The translations under genes were made by a program, and so were the position numbers. Shown here in pieces: positions 18,408 through 27,347 of a stretch of 64,000 nucleotides of DNA. The notes below the pieces were generated by a model that did not search any database, had not been told where the DNA came from, and saw only the letters and a list, made by a program, of their open reading frames with translations. Source of the stretch: JAFALK01 sp036500605 (lineage in GTDB: Bacteria > Pseudomonadota > Gammaproteobacteria > Burkholderiales > Burkholderiaceae_C); contig DASYBU010000056.1 in assembly GCA_036500605.1 (NCBI GenBank), forward strand, positions 62,001 to 126,000, read 5' to 3'. How positions within the stretch are numbered: position 1 is the stretch's first letter; each line of letters starts with the position of its first letter.

Positions 18408-20795
18408 ATGCAGTTGCCTCCGATGCCCCCGATGCCGTCCCCTGAAACCCGCCGGAAGATTGCCCTGATCTTCCTGGGGGTCGTCGTGCTCGTGCTGCTG
18501 CTGCTCGGCATTGCCGCCGCGATGATCTACCCGGCGCTGCCCGATCTGGCCGAGCTGACCGACTACAAGCCCAAGCTCTCGCTGCGCGTCTACACGGCCG
18601 ATGGCGCATTGATGGCCGAGTACGGCGCCGAGCGGCGCGACTACCTGCCACTGGCCAAGATCCCCAAGCGCATGCAGGACGCGCTGCTGGCGGTCGAAGA
18701 CTCTGACTTCTACGAGCACGGCGGCCTGTCCTTCTGGGGCACGGCCCGCGCGGTGATGTTGAATCTCGCCAGCCCCTTCAGTTCCCACAAGCGCGGCGGC
18801 GGCTCCACCATCACGCAGCAGCTGGCGCGTGATTTCTACCTGACCAAGAAGCAGCTCTACTCGCGCAAGTTCATCGAGATGCTGCTGGCCACCAAGATCG
18901 AAAGCCAGCTCAGCAAGGAACAGATCCTCGAGATTTACATGAACCAGATCTACCTGGGCCAGAAGGCGTACGGCTTCTCGGCCGCGGCCAACACCTACTT
19001 CGGCAAGCCGCTGAAGGACCTGGACATCGCCGAAACGGCCATGCTGGCCGGCCTGCCGCAGAACCCCGGCTACGCCAACCCGATCGTCAACCTCGCGCGC
19101 GCCACCAGGCGCCAGCATGTCGTGCTGCTGCGCATGCGCGAAACCAACGTCATCACCGCCGCCGAGGAGCAAGCGGCCCGCGAAGAAAAACTGCACATCC
19201 GCAGCCCGCAGGACGCTCGCCTGCATGCCGAATACGCCGCCGAAATGGCGCGTCAGGCGATCTTCTCGCAGTACGGCGATGAGAGCTACACGCGCGGCCT
19301 CAAGGTCACGACCACCTTGGTCTCGGTCGAGCAGGACGCCGCCTACCACGCGCTGCGCCGCGCCTTGATGGACCTGGAGCGCCGCAAGACCTATCGCGGC
19401 CCGGAAGGCTATGTCGACCTGCCCCAGGACGACAACGAAGAAGACACCGCCATCACCGAGGCCCTGAGCGATCACCCCGACAACGACGAGCTGCGCTCGG
19501 CCGTGGTCACCAAGGTTTCTTCAGGCAAGGTGTTCGCGAGCCTGCAAGACGGCGACGACATCGAGATCACCGGCGAAGGCCTGCGCGGCGTGCAGAGCGC
19601 GCTGTCCGAGAAAGCGCGCAAGGAGGTCCACATCCAGCGCGGATCGATCATCCGCGTGCTCAAGAGCGGCCCCAAGAACACCTGGGTGGTGGCGCAGTCG
19701 CCCGAAGCCGAGGGCGCGTTTATCTCGATGGAGCCCGGCACGGGCCGCGTGCATGCGCTGGTCGGCGGTTTTGATTTCTCGCGCAACAAGTTCAACCATG
19801 TGACGCAGGCCTGGCGCCAGCCGGGTTCAAGCTTCAAGCCGATCATCTACTCGGCTGCGCTGGAACAAGGCGTCAGCCCCTCCACGATCGTCAACGATGC
19901 GCCGATCACGATCGGCGATTGGGAGCCGAAGAACTACGAAGGCACCTTCGACGGCCCGATGACCGTGCGGCAGGCATTGGCGCATTCCAAGAACCTGGTC
20001 ACCGTGCGGCTGATGCAGTTGGTCGGCCCGGCCAAGGCGCGCGCGTGGGCGGCCCGCTTTGGCTTCGACATCGACAAGCAGCCGGACAACCTCACGCTGG
20101 GCCTCGGCTCGGGCTCGGTGACGCCATTGCAGATGGTTGGCGCGTACTCGGTCTTTGCCAATAGCGGGTTGCGCACCTCGCCCGTCCTGATCACGAAGAT
20201 CACTGACAGCGACGGCACGGTCCTGTTCGATGCCGGTGCTGCCGCACAGGCCACGGCCGACGCGGCCAGCGCAGCCAATGCGGCCAGCGCGGTCAGCATG
20301 CCCGGCGTGACCGACACCGACCAGCGGGCCATCTCCGAGCGCAATGCCTTCGTGATCGACAGCATGCTGCAGGAGGTGACGCGCAGCGGCACGGCGGCAC
20401 GTGCGCAAGCCTCGCTGCATCGGCCCGACCTGTATGGCAAGACCGGCACGACCAATGACTCTGTCGATGCCTGGTTCGCCGGCTTCCAGCCTTCGCTCGC
20501 AGCGGTCGTGTGGATCGGCTATGACCAGCCGCGCGGGCTTGGCGACCGCGAATCAGGCGGCGGATTGGCGCTGCCAGTCTGGATCGACTACATGAGCGTC
20601 GCGCTCAAGAGCACGCCGGTCCACGAGATCGCACCGCCGGCCGAGGGACTCGTCAAGTCCAACGACGATTGGAGTTTCGAGGAGTTCGCGGGCGATGCCG
20701 GCATCCACAGCGTGGGCCTGGATCCCGTGGAAGCCCCGGCCAGCGCGCCGGCGAGCGCCCCGGCAAGTGCTCCCGCAAGTGCCACGCTGCAATAG
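18408..20795 (+). CDS. mrcA: Penicillin-binding protein 1A (bifunctional transglycosylase/transpeptidase)
   Basis: 795 residues from the ATG at 18408. It has a short cytoplasmic segment and one transmembrane helix (about 18-42). The GT51 glycosyltransferase domain follows, with the catalytic Glu in AVEDSDFYEHGG (E97). An OB-like linker region leads to the transpeptidase domain with PGSSFKP (SxxK), SKN (HSKNLVT) and KTGTT motifs. The C-terminus ends in a low-complexity Ala-Pro-Ala-Ser repeat. It polymerises and crosslinks peptidoglycan in the periplasm. The start was chosen at the Met preceding the helix because upstream in-frame sequence overlaps sbcB. Confidence 0.96.
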   Translation: MQLPPMPPMPSPETRRKIALIFLGVVVLVLLLLGIAAAMIYPALPDLAELTDYKPKLSLRVYTADGALMAEYGAERRDYLPLAKIPKRMQDALLAVEDSDFYEHGGLSFWGTARAVMLNLASPFSSHKRGGGSTITQQLARDFYLTKKQLYSRKFIEMLLATKIESQLSKEQILEIYMNQIYLGQKAYGFSAAANTYFGKPLKDLDIAETAMLAGLPQNPGYANPIVNLARATRRQHVVLLRMRETNVITAAEEQAAREEKLHIRSPQDARLHAEYAAEMARQAIFSQYGDESYTRGLKVTTTLVSVEQDAAYHALRRALMDLERRKTYRGPEGYVDLPQDDNEEDTAITEALSDHPDNDELRSAVVTKVSSGKVFASLQDGDDIEITGEGLRGVQSALSEKARKEVHIQRGSIIRVLKSGPKNTWVVAQSPEAEGAFISMEPGTGRVHALVGGFDFSRNKFNHVTQAWRQPGSSFKPIIYSAALEQGVSPSTIVNDAPITIGDWEPKNYEGTFDGPMTVRQALAHSKNLVTVRLMQLVGPAKARAWAARFGFDIDKQPDNLTLGLGSGSVTPLQMVGAYSVFANSGLRTSPVLITKITDSDGTVLFDAGAAAQATADAASAANAASAVSMPGVTDTDQRAISERNAFVIDSMLQEVTRSGTAARAQASLHRPDLYGKTGTTNDSVDAWFAGFQPSLAAVVWIGYDQPRGLGDRESGGGLALPVWIDYMSVALKSTPVHEIAPPAEGLVKSNDDWSFEEFAGDAGIHSVGLDPVEAPASAPASAPASAPASATLQ

Positions 20796-20808
20796 AACGG
20801 GAACCAGC

Positions 20809-21558
20809 ATGCGAATCGCCTTTTGCCTTGCCATGACGCTGTGCGCCTTCACGGCGCATGCCGATGACTCGATCAACACCGACCGGCCCGACATTGCCAA
20901 CGGCGCCGATGTGATCGGGCGTGGCCACGTCCAGCTCGAGACGGGTCTGGCGGGCGACAAGTCCAAAGGCGAGCACAGCTTTGGCACGCCGCTGCTTTTG
21001 CGCATCGGCCTTTCAGACGACTGGGAGCTGCGCCTGGACAGCGATGGCTACCAGCGGCTGCGCCAGGACGGCATGAGCGCTCGTGGCTGGGGCGACCTGG
21101 GCCTGGGCGCCAAATGGCATTTGATGGAAGGCGAAGGCAGCACGCCCAGCATCGGCCTGTTGGGTCACCTGAGCTTTGCAACCGGTTCCGGCGGCTTTCG
21201 CGGCCAGGGCACGCGGCCCGAGATCGATCTGGCGATGGAATGGGACCTGAGCGCCGGCTACGACCTGAGCTTCATGCCGGGTCTCTACCGCGATCGCAAT
21301 GACGCGGGCCAAACCTACACCGGCGGCGTGCTGGCCCTGAGCCTGGGCAAGGCCTTCAACGAACAGACCCACGGCTTTATCGAGCTCGCCGGCCAGCAAC
21401 TGGCGTCAAGCGCCAACGGCGGCAAGCTGGTGACGCTGGACACGGGCGTCAGCTATCTGCTCGGGAAAGACATGCAGGTCGATGCCGCAGTCTTCCGCGG
21501 CCTCAACCATCAAAGCCCCGATTGGCAGTGGACCGTCGGGTTCTCGGTGCGCTTTTGA
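20809..21558 (+). CDS. Outer-membrane transporter-like protein (phenol MetA-pathway family)
   Basis: 249 residues from the ATG at 20809, 13 bases after the mrcA stop. The signal peptide MRIAFCLAMTLCAFTAHA is followed by SINTDRPDIANGADVIGRGH, a start typical of the PF13557 transporter-like beta-barrel family. Alternating beta strands and a C-terminal aromatic residue (FSVRF) fit an outer-membrane barrel. The substrate is unknown. It is convergent with the FabH-like gene, stop codons abutting with no gap. Confidence 0.8.
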   Translation: MRIAFCLAMTLCAFTAHADDSINTDRPDIANGADVIGRGHVQLETGLAGDKSKGEHSFGTPLLLRIGLSDDWELRLDSDGYQRLRQDGMSARGWGDLGLGAKWHLMEGEGSTPSIGLLGHLSFATGSGGFRGQGTRPEIDLAMEWDLSAGYDLSFMPGLYRDRNDAGQTYTGGVLALSLGKAFNEQTHGFIELAGQQLASSANGGKLVTLDTGVSYLLGKDMQVDAAVFRGLNHQSPDWQWTVGFSVRF

Positions 21559-22698
21559 TCAGCGCTTCTTGACGATCACGCTGCCGATCGAATAGCCGGC
21601 GCCGAAGGAGCAGATCACGCCCACATCGCCGGTCTTCAAATTGGCGCGGTGCTCGTGGAAGGCGATCACCGAACCCGCCGAGGCGGTGTTGGCGTATTGG
21701 TCCAGGATCAGCGGCGCCACGTCCGCGCCGGCCTCGGCGAGGTCTTGTCCGATCAGCTTCTTGATGACCAACTGGTTCATGCCCAGATTGGCCTGATGCA
21801 GCCAGTAGCGGCGCACGCTCGTGGGCTCGAAGCCCAGCGTCTGCAGATGGGCCTCAATGTGCGCGGCAGCCAACGGCACGACTTCCTTGAACACCTTGCG
21901 GCCCTCCTGGCGGAAGGTCTTGTCGCGCGCCGCCGGATCGCTGTCTTCCGCGCGGTTCATGAAGCCGAAGTTGTTGCGGATGTTGTTCGAGAACTGGGTC
22001 GAGAGCTTGGTGCCCACGATGTCCCACTGCTCGCTGGAGACGGCCGTATCGGCCTGCTCCACCAACACCGCCGTGCACACATCGCCGAAGATGAAATGGC
22101 AGTCGCGATCCTTCCACTCAAGGTGAGCCGAGGTGATTTCGGGGTTGACCACCAGCACGCATTTGGCCTGGCCGGCGCGCACCGCGTTGGCCGCCTGTTC
22201 GATGGCAAATGTGGCCGACGAGCACGCCACGTTCATGTCGAAGCCATAACCGCCCGCGCCCAGCGCTTGCTGGATCTCCACGGCCATCGCCGGGTAGGCG
22301 CGCTGCATATTGGCGGCCGAGCAATAGACGGCATCCACATCCTCGGGCTTGCGGCCCGCAGCGGCGAGCGCCTTGCGGGCAGCATCGACGGCGATCTCGG
22401 CCATCAGCGAGAGTTGATCATCGGCGCGCTCCTCGAAGCGCGGGTACATGCGCGCCGGGTCCAGCACGCCGGCCTTGTCGACCACGTAACGCTGCTTGAT
22501 GCCCGAGGCTTTCTCGATGAACTCGACGCTTGAGTGCGTCAGCGCGGTCAGCGCGCCAGCGTCGATTGCAGCGGCGTTCTCGGCGTTGTATTTGTCCGCG
22601 TAGCGGTTGTAGGACTCGACCAGTTCCGCGTTGGTGATGACGTGCGGCGGCTGGTACAGGCCGGTGCCGGTGATGACTGCTTGGATAGGTGCGCTCAT
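21559..22698 (-). CDS. FabH-like beta-ketoacyl-ACP synthase III
   Basis: 379 residues, longer than housekeeping FabH (about 320). Thiolase-fold condensing enzyme with the FabH-type triad: Cys in MNVACSSATF (C159), His in WLHQANLGMNQ (H301) and Asn in YANTASAGS (N337). It should carry out Claisen condensation of an acyl-CoA with malonyl-ACP or a related pair. The insertion near the N-terminus (about 28-60) and lack of fab neighbours suggest the longer KAS III subgroup rather than the primary fatty-acid initiator. Substrate is unknown. Confidence 0.88.
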   Translation of the reverse strand: MSAPIQAVITGTGLYQPPHVITNAELVESYNRYADKYNAENAAAIDAGALTALTHSSVEFIEKASGIKQRYVVDKAGVLDPARMYPRFEERADDQLSLMAEIAVDAARKALAAAGRKPEDVDAVYCSAANMQRAYPAMAVEIQQALGAGGYGFDMNVACSSATFAIEQAANAVRAGQAKCVLVVNPEITSAHLEWKDRDCHFIFGDVCTAVLVEQADTAVSSEQWDIVGTKLSTQFSNNIRNNFGFMNRAEDSDPAARDKTFRQEGRKVFKEVVPLAAAHIEAHLQTLGFEPTSVRRYWLHQANLGMNQLVIKKLIGQDLAEAGADVAPLILDQYANTASAGSVIAFHEHRANLKTGDVGVICSFGAGYSIGSVIVKKR

Positions 22699-22784
22699 GG
22701 ATGGCGGGGCTGCAAGGCCCCCAAAAAAGTACCGGACAGGGACGGGATTTTAGCGAGCCGAGCCGCCGATCGCATCAACACGCG

Positions 22785-22980
22785 TAGAATCAATCACCGG
22801 GCCCAAATTTTGTCTTCGGCCCGGCGCGTTGCGCCTTGACTTCGCTAGCGAAGTCAGCCTGCGACGCGACGGCCTCCCCGGCCGTCGAGGGTGCTCAGCC
22901 CCAGCCGAAGAACAAGTCAAGCGCTCGCAGCCCAGGTGGTGCACTGCATGCAACGCACCCCGACTATGCGAACTTGAATC
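22785..22980 (+). promoter_or_regulatory. Structured 5' leader of guaC, riboswitch-like candidate
   Basis: A -10-like TAGAAT (22785-22790) would start RNA near 22797. The ~184-nt leader can form a closing stem CTTCGGC (22814-22820)/GCCGAAG (22904-22910). This encloses three hairpins: GGCGC-GTT-GCGCC (22823-22835), GACTTCG-CTAG-CGAAGTC (22838-22855) and CGACGGCC-TCCCC-GGCCGTCG (22867-22887). An alternative 5' hairpin CCGGGCC (22797-22803)/GGCCCGG (22818-22824) uses bases of the closing stem, so the two folds exclude each other. A further hairpin GGTGC/GCACC (22938-22959) precedes the start codon. I do not recognise it as a known class. Confidence 0.5.
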
Positions 22981-23958
22981 ATGGAAATCTTCGACTACGA
23001 CAACATCCTCCTGCTGCCGCGCAAGTGCCGCGTGGAGAGCCGCGCCGATTGCGACACTTCGATCGAATTCGGTCCGCGCCGCTTCAAGCTGCCGGCGGTG
23101 CCGGCGAACATGAAGACGGTGGTTGACGAGTCCATCACCGAATGGATGGCCGCCAACGACTACTTCTACGTGATGCACCGCTTCGACCTGGACACGGTCG
23201 CCTATGCGCGCTCGATGCGCGAGAAAGGCCTCTACGTCTCGATCAGCGCGGGCGTGAAGCCGGCCGACTACGCGATCATCGACAAGCTGGCGGCCGATGG
23301 TGTTGGCGCCGACTACATCACCATCGACATCGCGCACGGCCACGCCGACAGCGTGCAGCGCATGATCGCCCATATCAAGCACAAGCTGCCGCAGACCTTC
23401 GTCATCGCCGGCAATGTGGGTACGCCCGAAGGCGTGATCGATCTGGAGAACTGGGGCGCCGACGCGACCAAGGTCGGCATCGGCCCGGGCAAGGTCTGCA
23501 TCACGCGCCTGAAGACTGGCTTCGGCACCGGTGGCTGGCAGCTCTCGGCGCTCAAGTGGTGTGCGCGCGTGGCCACCAAGCCGATCGTGGCCGACGGCGG
23601 CATCCGCCACCACGGCGACATCGCCAAGAGCGTGCGCTTCGGCGCCTCGATGGTGATGATCGGCTCGCTGTTTGCCGGCCATGAGGAGTCGCCCGGCAAC
23701 ACGGTGGAAGTCGACGGCAAGCTCTTCAAGGAGTACTACGGCTCGGCCTCGGACTTCAACAAGGGCGAGTACAAGCATGTGGAAGGCAAGCGCATCCTTG
23801 AACCGGTCAAGGGCAAGTTGGCCGACACGCTGCGCGAGATGCAGGAAGACCTGCAGAGCTCGGTGTCGTATGCGGGCGGCCGTTCCTTGGCCGACTTGCG
23901 CAAAGTGAACTATGTGGTGCTCGGCGGCGAGAACGCTGGCGAACACCTGTTCATGTAA
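22981..23958 (+). CDS. guaC: GMP reductase
   Basis: 325 residues. NADPH-dependent deamination of GMP to IMP, a purine-salvage step that rebalances guanine and adenine nucleotides. It has an IMPDH/GMPR TIM barrel without CBS domains; the catalytic-Cys loop is GIGPGKVCITRLKTG, and IADGGIR-like phosphate-binding sequence (VADGGIRHHGD) is present. The length and lack of a CBS insert separate it from IMP dehydrogenase. No strong Shine-Dalgarno is visible directly upstream (AACTTGAATC). A structured leader lies upstream and no purine gene is adjacent. Confidence 0.95.
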   Translation: MEIFDYDNILLLPRKCRVESRADCDTSIEFGPRRFKLPAVPANMKTVVDESITEWMAANDYFYVMHRFDLDTVAYARSMREKGLYVSISAGVKPADYAIIDKLAADGVGADYITIDIAHGHADSVQRMIAHIKHKLPQTFVIAGNVGTPEGVIDLENWGADATKVGIGPGKVCITRLKTGFGTGGWQLSALKWCARVATKPIVADGGIRHHGDIAKSVRFGASMVMIGSLFAGHEESPGNTVEVDGKLFKEYYGSASDFNKGEYKHVEGKRILEPVKGKLADTLREMQEDLQSSVSYAGGRSLADLRKVNYVVLGGENAGEHLFM

Positions 23959-23965
23959 GCAAAGC

Positions 23966-25222
23966 TCAGGGCTTGCCGACTTCGGCCGGCGAGCCCTTGG
24001 CGGGACGCGGATAGACCTTGTTGATGTCGATCGGCACCGCGTAGTTCGAGCTCCAGGTCTGCTCATGCAGCGCAGCCACGCGCTGGGCCATCGGCTCGTT
24101 GCGCAACACCACTTCGATATTGCGCGACTTGTCCATATAGCCGCCGCTCCAGTTGCTGGTGCCGACCCAGGCAATCTTGTTGTCGATCACCATCGTCTTG
24201 GTGTGGATCACGCGGCCGTAGGGGATGAAGCCGGACGCGGGCTGCGGCAGCGTCACGATCTTCACTTCCACATTCGGCAGCACGGCCAGGCTCTTCAGGT
24301 ATGCGACGGCCGGCATCTCGGTGTTCCAGTTCGAGACCATCAGCTTGATCTTCACGCCGCGCGCAGCGGCCGTGCGGATCGCCGTATCGATCACCGCGTA
24401 GTAAGGGCGCTTGCCGGCTGCGTAGCTCAGCGGCGCGTAGTCCAGCAGCTGGATGCGAACCTCGTGCTCGGCTTCAGCCAGCAGGCGCGGCAGCACGGTT
24501 TCGGAATCGCCCACGCCGGGCGGGTTGTAGGCATGCGGGCTCGACAGCAGCAGCACCGGGCGGCTGATGTCGAAGGCCTCGGTCGGCTGCGGCAGCGTCG
24601 GCACGGGCTTGCCCTCCGCCACCAGCGCTTGCGCCTGCCAATCCTGCTCGAAGATCGCGTGCGTCTCGGCGACCACGGCCGGATCAGTGATGCGCAGGCC
24701 GGTCTCGTGGATGTGCTTCAGCGAACGCCAGTCAAAATTCTGGCTGCCCACATAGGCTTCGCGGCGGTCGACCACAAAGTACTTGGCGTGGATGATGCCG
24801 TTGCCGGTGATCTTCGAGTAATCGAGCGTGCGGTACTCGATGCCGGGCACCTTTTGCAGGCGCTCCAGCGTGGCCGCTTCCGACAGGTTGCGGCCCTTGG
24901 CCTCCATCAGGAACCGGATCTTGACGCCGCGTGCGCCGGCGGCTTCGAGGCTGCTGAGCACGCCGTCGAGCGCTTCACCGGGAGGGCCGGCAACGTAGAA
25001 CTCGCCGAAGACGATTTCGCTTTTGGCGCTGTCGATCATCTCGCGCCAGACCACGGCCGGCTCGCGCAGATCGGGCGAGGTCAGCGTGGTTTCCACCGGC
25101 GCCGTGTGGACGAGTTCAAAGCCGGGCACGCTGAATTCGGCGTGAGCGGGTTGCAGGCTCAGGGCAGCGGCAAAAGCCAGGCCGGAGAGTCGGCGGGCGA
25201 AGGTGTGGAGTGCAGCAGTCAC
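23966..25222 (-). CDS. Secreted phospholipase D-family protein
   Basis: 418 residues with a signal peptide (about 1-28, ending QPAHA). Two intact HKD motifs are visible: HAKYFVVD (H145-D152) followed by YVGSQNFDWRS, and HTKTMVID (H340-D347) followed by WVGTSNWSGGY. The enzyme should form a single two-lobed active site. The spacing and the SQNFDWRS/SNWSGGY motifs resemble the PLD3/PLD4-like branch rather than cardiolipin synthase, which would have membrane helices. Substrate (phospholipid or nucleic acid) is unknown. It is convergent with guaC, 7 bases apart. Confidence 0.88.
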   Translation of the reverse strand: MTAALHTFARRLSGLAFAAALSLQPAHAEFSVPGFELVHTAPVETTLTSPDLREPAVVWREMIDSAKSEIVFGEFYVAGPPGEALDGVLSSLEAAGARGVKIRFLMEAKGRNLSEAATLERLQKVPGIEYRTLDYSKITGNGIIHAKYFVVDRREAYVGSQNFDWRSLKHIHETGLRITDPAVVAETHAIFEQDWQAQALVAEGKPVPTLPQPTEAFDISRPVLLLSSPHAYNPPGVGDSETVLPRLLAEAEHEVRIQLLDYAPLSYAAGKRPYYAVIDTAIRTAAARGVKIKLMVSNWNTEMPAVAYLKSLAVLPNVEVKIVTLPQPASGFIPYGRVIHTKTMVIDNKIAWVGTSNWSGGYMDKSRNIEVVLRNEPMAQRVAALHEQTWSSNYAVPIDINKVYPRPAKGSPAEVGKP

Positions 25223-25299
25223 GTCGGGCTACGGAGAATCACGAAGTCGGAAAATGTAGCAGGCGCATGTTGCGCTCTCGTGCAGGCCTAACGATGATG

Positions 25300-26457
25300 T
25301 CAGTGTGACTGGAAATGCAGGCTCGCCTCGAGGCCCGGCTGCGCATTGCGCAACTCCAGCGAGCTGCCGTGCGCCGTGGCGATCAACTTGCACAGCGAGA
25401 GCCCCAGGCCCACGCCGCCACTGGCGCGGCTGCGCGAGCTGTCGGAGCGGAAGAAGGGCTGGCCGAGCTGCTCCAACGCCTCGTCCGGCACGCCGGCACC
25501 GAAATCGCGAACGGTCAACAGCACGCCGTCTCGCTCCCGAATCACGGTCAGCCGAACATTGCCGTTAGCGGTCTCGTTGTGCCGCAAGGCGTTGTCAAGC
25601 AGATTGCCGAGCAGGAGCTCGATGCGCATGCGGTCGGCCTGCACCGTCGGCAGGTCGGCTGCCACGTCGACGTCGATCGGCTGACCGGCAAAGCGGCGCG
25701 CGATCAAGTCATTCACCCAGGCGGCCCAATCGGCCGGTTGCAGCATCAACGCGGTGTGGCCGGAATCGAGGCGCTCGCGCTCCAGCAGTCCTTCGATCAG
25801 CTCTCGCATCAGCCCCAGATCCTGAATCAGTGCGGTTCGTATAGGGCTTTCATCGAGCAGCTCGACATTGAGCCGCGCCCGCGTGATCGGGCTGCGCAGC
25901 TCATGGCTGATCGCCAGCAGCAGGCTGCGCTTGCCATCGAGCATGGCCTCGATATCGTCGGCCATGCGGTTGAACCGCGCGGCCAGAGCGCCGATCTCGT
26001 CGCGTCGACGGATCGGGATGCGATGCTTCAGATCACCGCGCCCGAATGCGGCGACGCCCCAGCCCAGCAACCACAGCGGGCGCAGCATCACCCGCACGGC
26101 CAGATGGGCGACGAGAGCCAGCCCAAGCGCACCGGCGAGCAACCATCCCCAAGGCGGATCGGCATGCACCAGCGCGCCGCCCAGCACGACCAGCAGCAGC
26201 AGGACCAGCGTCAGCCGCAAGCCCAGCGCATGCTGGCCGCGCCGCCACGCCCAGCGATCATCGATGCCGTAGAAGGCGCGCGCCTCGAACTCACGCAGCC
26301 ACGCCTGAACTGCCGCGTGATCGTGATGCCCGCCGCCCATCGAGTGGCGCATCACCTGATGCATGGCGCGCCGCCAGCGCTGCTGGCGATGCCGATGGCG
26401 TCGGTCGTTCCACCCTTGCCGATCGCGCCCGTGTTCGTGCCGGTGTTCGTCTCTCAT
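25300..26457 (-). CDS. Intramembrane-type sensor histidine kinase with His-rich N-terminus
   Basis: 385 residues. The first ~50 are very His/Arg-rich (HRHEHGRDR..., HRHRQQR, GGGHHDH). Two transmembrane helices (about 74-92 and 99-118) are joined by a loop of only a few residues (HADPP), so there is no periplasmic sensor domain. HAMP is at about 118-172 and the H-box is SHELRSPITRARLN. An N-box (LLGNLLDNALRHN) and G-boxes (FGAGVPDEA, GGVGLGLSLCK) follow. Its start overlaps the stop of the response-regulator gene (ATGA), so they form a pair. A paralogue lies at 29207-30220. A metal or envelope-stress signal is plausible from the His-rich segment. Confidence 0.92.
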   Translation of the reverse strand: MRDEHRHEHGRDRQGWNDRRHRHRQQRWRRAMHQVMRHSMGGGHHDHAAVQAWLREFEARAFYGIDDRWAWRRGQHALGLRLTLVLLLLVVLGGALVHADPPWGWLLAGALGLALVAHLAVRVMLRPLWLLGWGVAAFGRGDLKHRIPIRRRDEIGALAARFNRMADDIEAMLDGKRSLLLAISHELRSPITRARLNVELLDESPIRTALIQDLGLMRELIEGLLERERLDSGHTALMLQPADWAAWVNDLIARRFAGQPIDVDVAADLPTVQADRMRIELLLGNLLDNALRHNETANGNVRLTVIRERDGVLLTVRDFGAGVPDEALEQLGQPFFRSDSSRSRASGGVGLGLSLCKLIATAHGSSLELRNAQPGLEASLHFQSH

Positions 26458-27164
26458 GGTGATGATTTCGGTGCCAAGGCCAGGCAGTAGCCGGTGTTGC
26501 GAAGCGTCTTGACGGCATCGAGCGGATGCAGCTTCTTGCGCAAACGGCTCACCAGGATGTCGACGGCCCGCGTGTACAGATCGGCTTCCTGGCCCCGCAG
26601 ATGGTTGAGGATTTCATCGCGCGTGAAGACGCGGCCGGGCTCAGCGGCCAGCATCAACAGCAGTTCGTATTCGGTGCTCGTCAGTTCGACGGCATGGCCT
26701 GCGGCATCAAGCGCTGTACGACGCACGGTGTCGAGGCTCAGACCCTCGAACTGCATCAGCGAAGCAGAAGACTTGTGGGCCCGCTTGCTCTGCCCCGAGC
26801 GACGCAAAAGACTTTGCAGACGCGCCGCCAACTCACGCGGCTCAAAAGGCTTGGCCAGATAGTCATCGGCGCCCAGCTCCAGCCCGACCACCTTGTCGGT
26901 CAAGTCGCCACGCGCGCTGAGCATCAGGACCGGCAATTGACGCCATTCTTCGTCACCCGCACGCAGCCGCTTGCAGAACTCAAAGCCGTCGATCTCCGGC
27001 AGCATGCCATCGAGAATCAAGGCATCAAAAGGTTCCGCTGCCAACCGCGCAAGACCCAAGCTAGGCAGCACAGCCGCCTCCAACTGAAAATCAAAACGAG
27101 CAAGGTACTGCGCCAAGGGCGCAGCCAAAGCTTCATCGTCATCAATCAAAAGCAAGCGAGGCAT
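26454..27164 (-). CDS. OmpR/CpxR-type response regulator
   Basis: 236 residues from the ATG at 27162-27164 (MPRLLLIDDDEALA). Receiver domain about 1-118 with acidic residues at 8-10 and phospho-acceptor D52 (LILDGMLPEIDG). A winged-helix DNA-binding domain occupies about 135-232 (LTSTEYELLLMLAAEPGRVF ... DILVSRLRKKL). The most similar layout is CpxR/RstA. It overlaps the kinase gene by 4 bases. The 290-base stretch upstream, before the Spy-like gene, holds two large homologous hairpin elements. Confidence 0.93.
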   Translation of the reverse strand: MPRLLLIDDDEALAAPLAQYLARFDFQLEAAVLPSLGLARLAAEPFDALILDGMLPEIDGFEFCKRLRAGDEEWRQLPVLMLSARGDLTDKVVGLELGADDYLAKPFEPRELAARLQSLLRRSGQSKRAHKSSASLMQFEGLSLDTVRRTALDAAGHAVELTSTEYELLLMLAAEPGRVFTRDEILNHLRGQEADLYTRAVDILVSRLRKKLHPLDAVKTLRNTGYCLALAPKSSP

Positions 27165-27209
27165 GCAGGTATTGTGGGGCGCGTTTCGAAACAAAAGAGC
27201 GGTGCGTCA

Positions 27210-27281
27210 GCCAGCACGTTCCGGCCCTCGTCCGCCGACATCAGCGGGTTCGGAGGTGGACGAGGGCCGGGACGTGCTGGC
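27210..27281 (+). repeat. Hairpin element copy A (24-nt arms, conserved loop)
   Basis: Left arm 27210-27233 (begins GCCAGCACGTTCCGG) pairs with right arm 27258-27281 (ends GACGTGCTGGC) over 24 positions, with one G-T(U) wobble. The loop (27234-27257) begins GCCGACATCAGCGGGTT. Copy B (27348-27418), on the other strand, has the same arm length and nearly the same loop but different, still complementary arms. It lies 46 bases upstream of the response-regulator start. Confidence 0.8.
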
Positions 27282-27347
27282 GGCCAGGTCTGAGCGTTGG
27301 CATGTGGGATCTATCCTTCTTTCCGCACGCGACGACTGTGGCTGCCA

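Noticed and set aside
18345..19475. Extension of the sbcB frame upstream by about 380 codons
   Set aside because: It lies antisense to mrcA and shows no family similarity; exonuclease I has the right length from the ATG at 18344.
22750..24174. 474-codon open frame opposite guaC
   Set aside because: It crosses the structured leader and is antisense to all of guaC; no recognisable domain.
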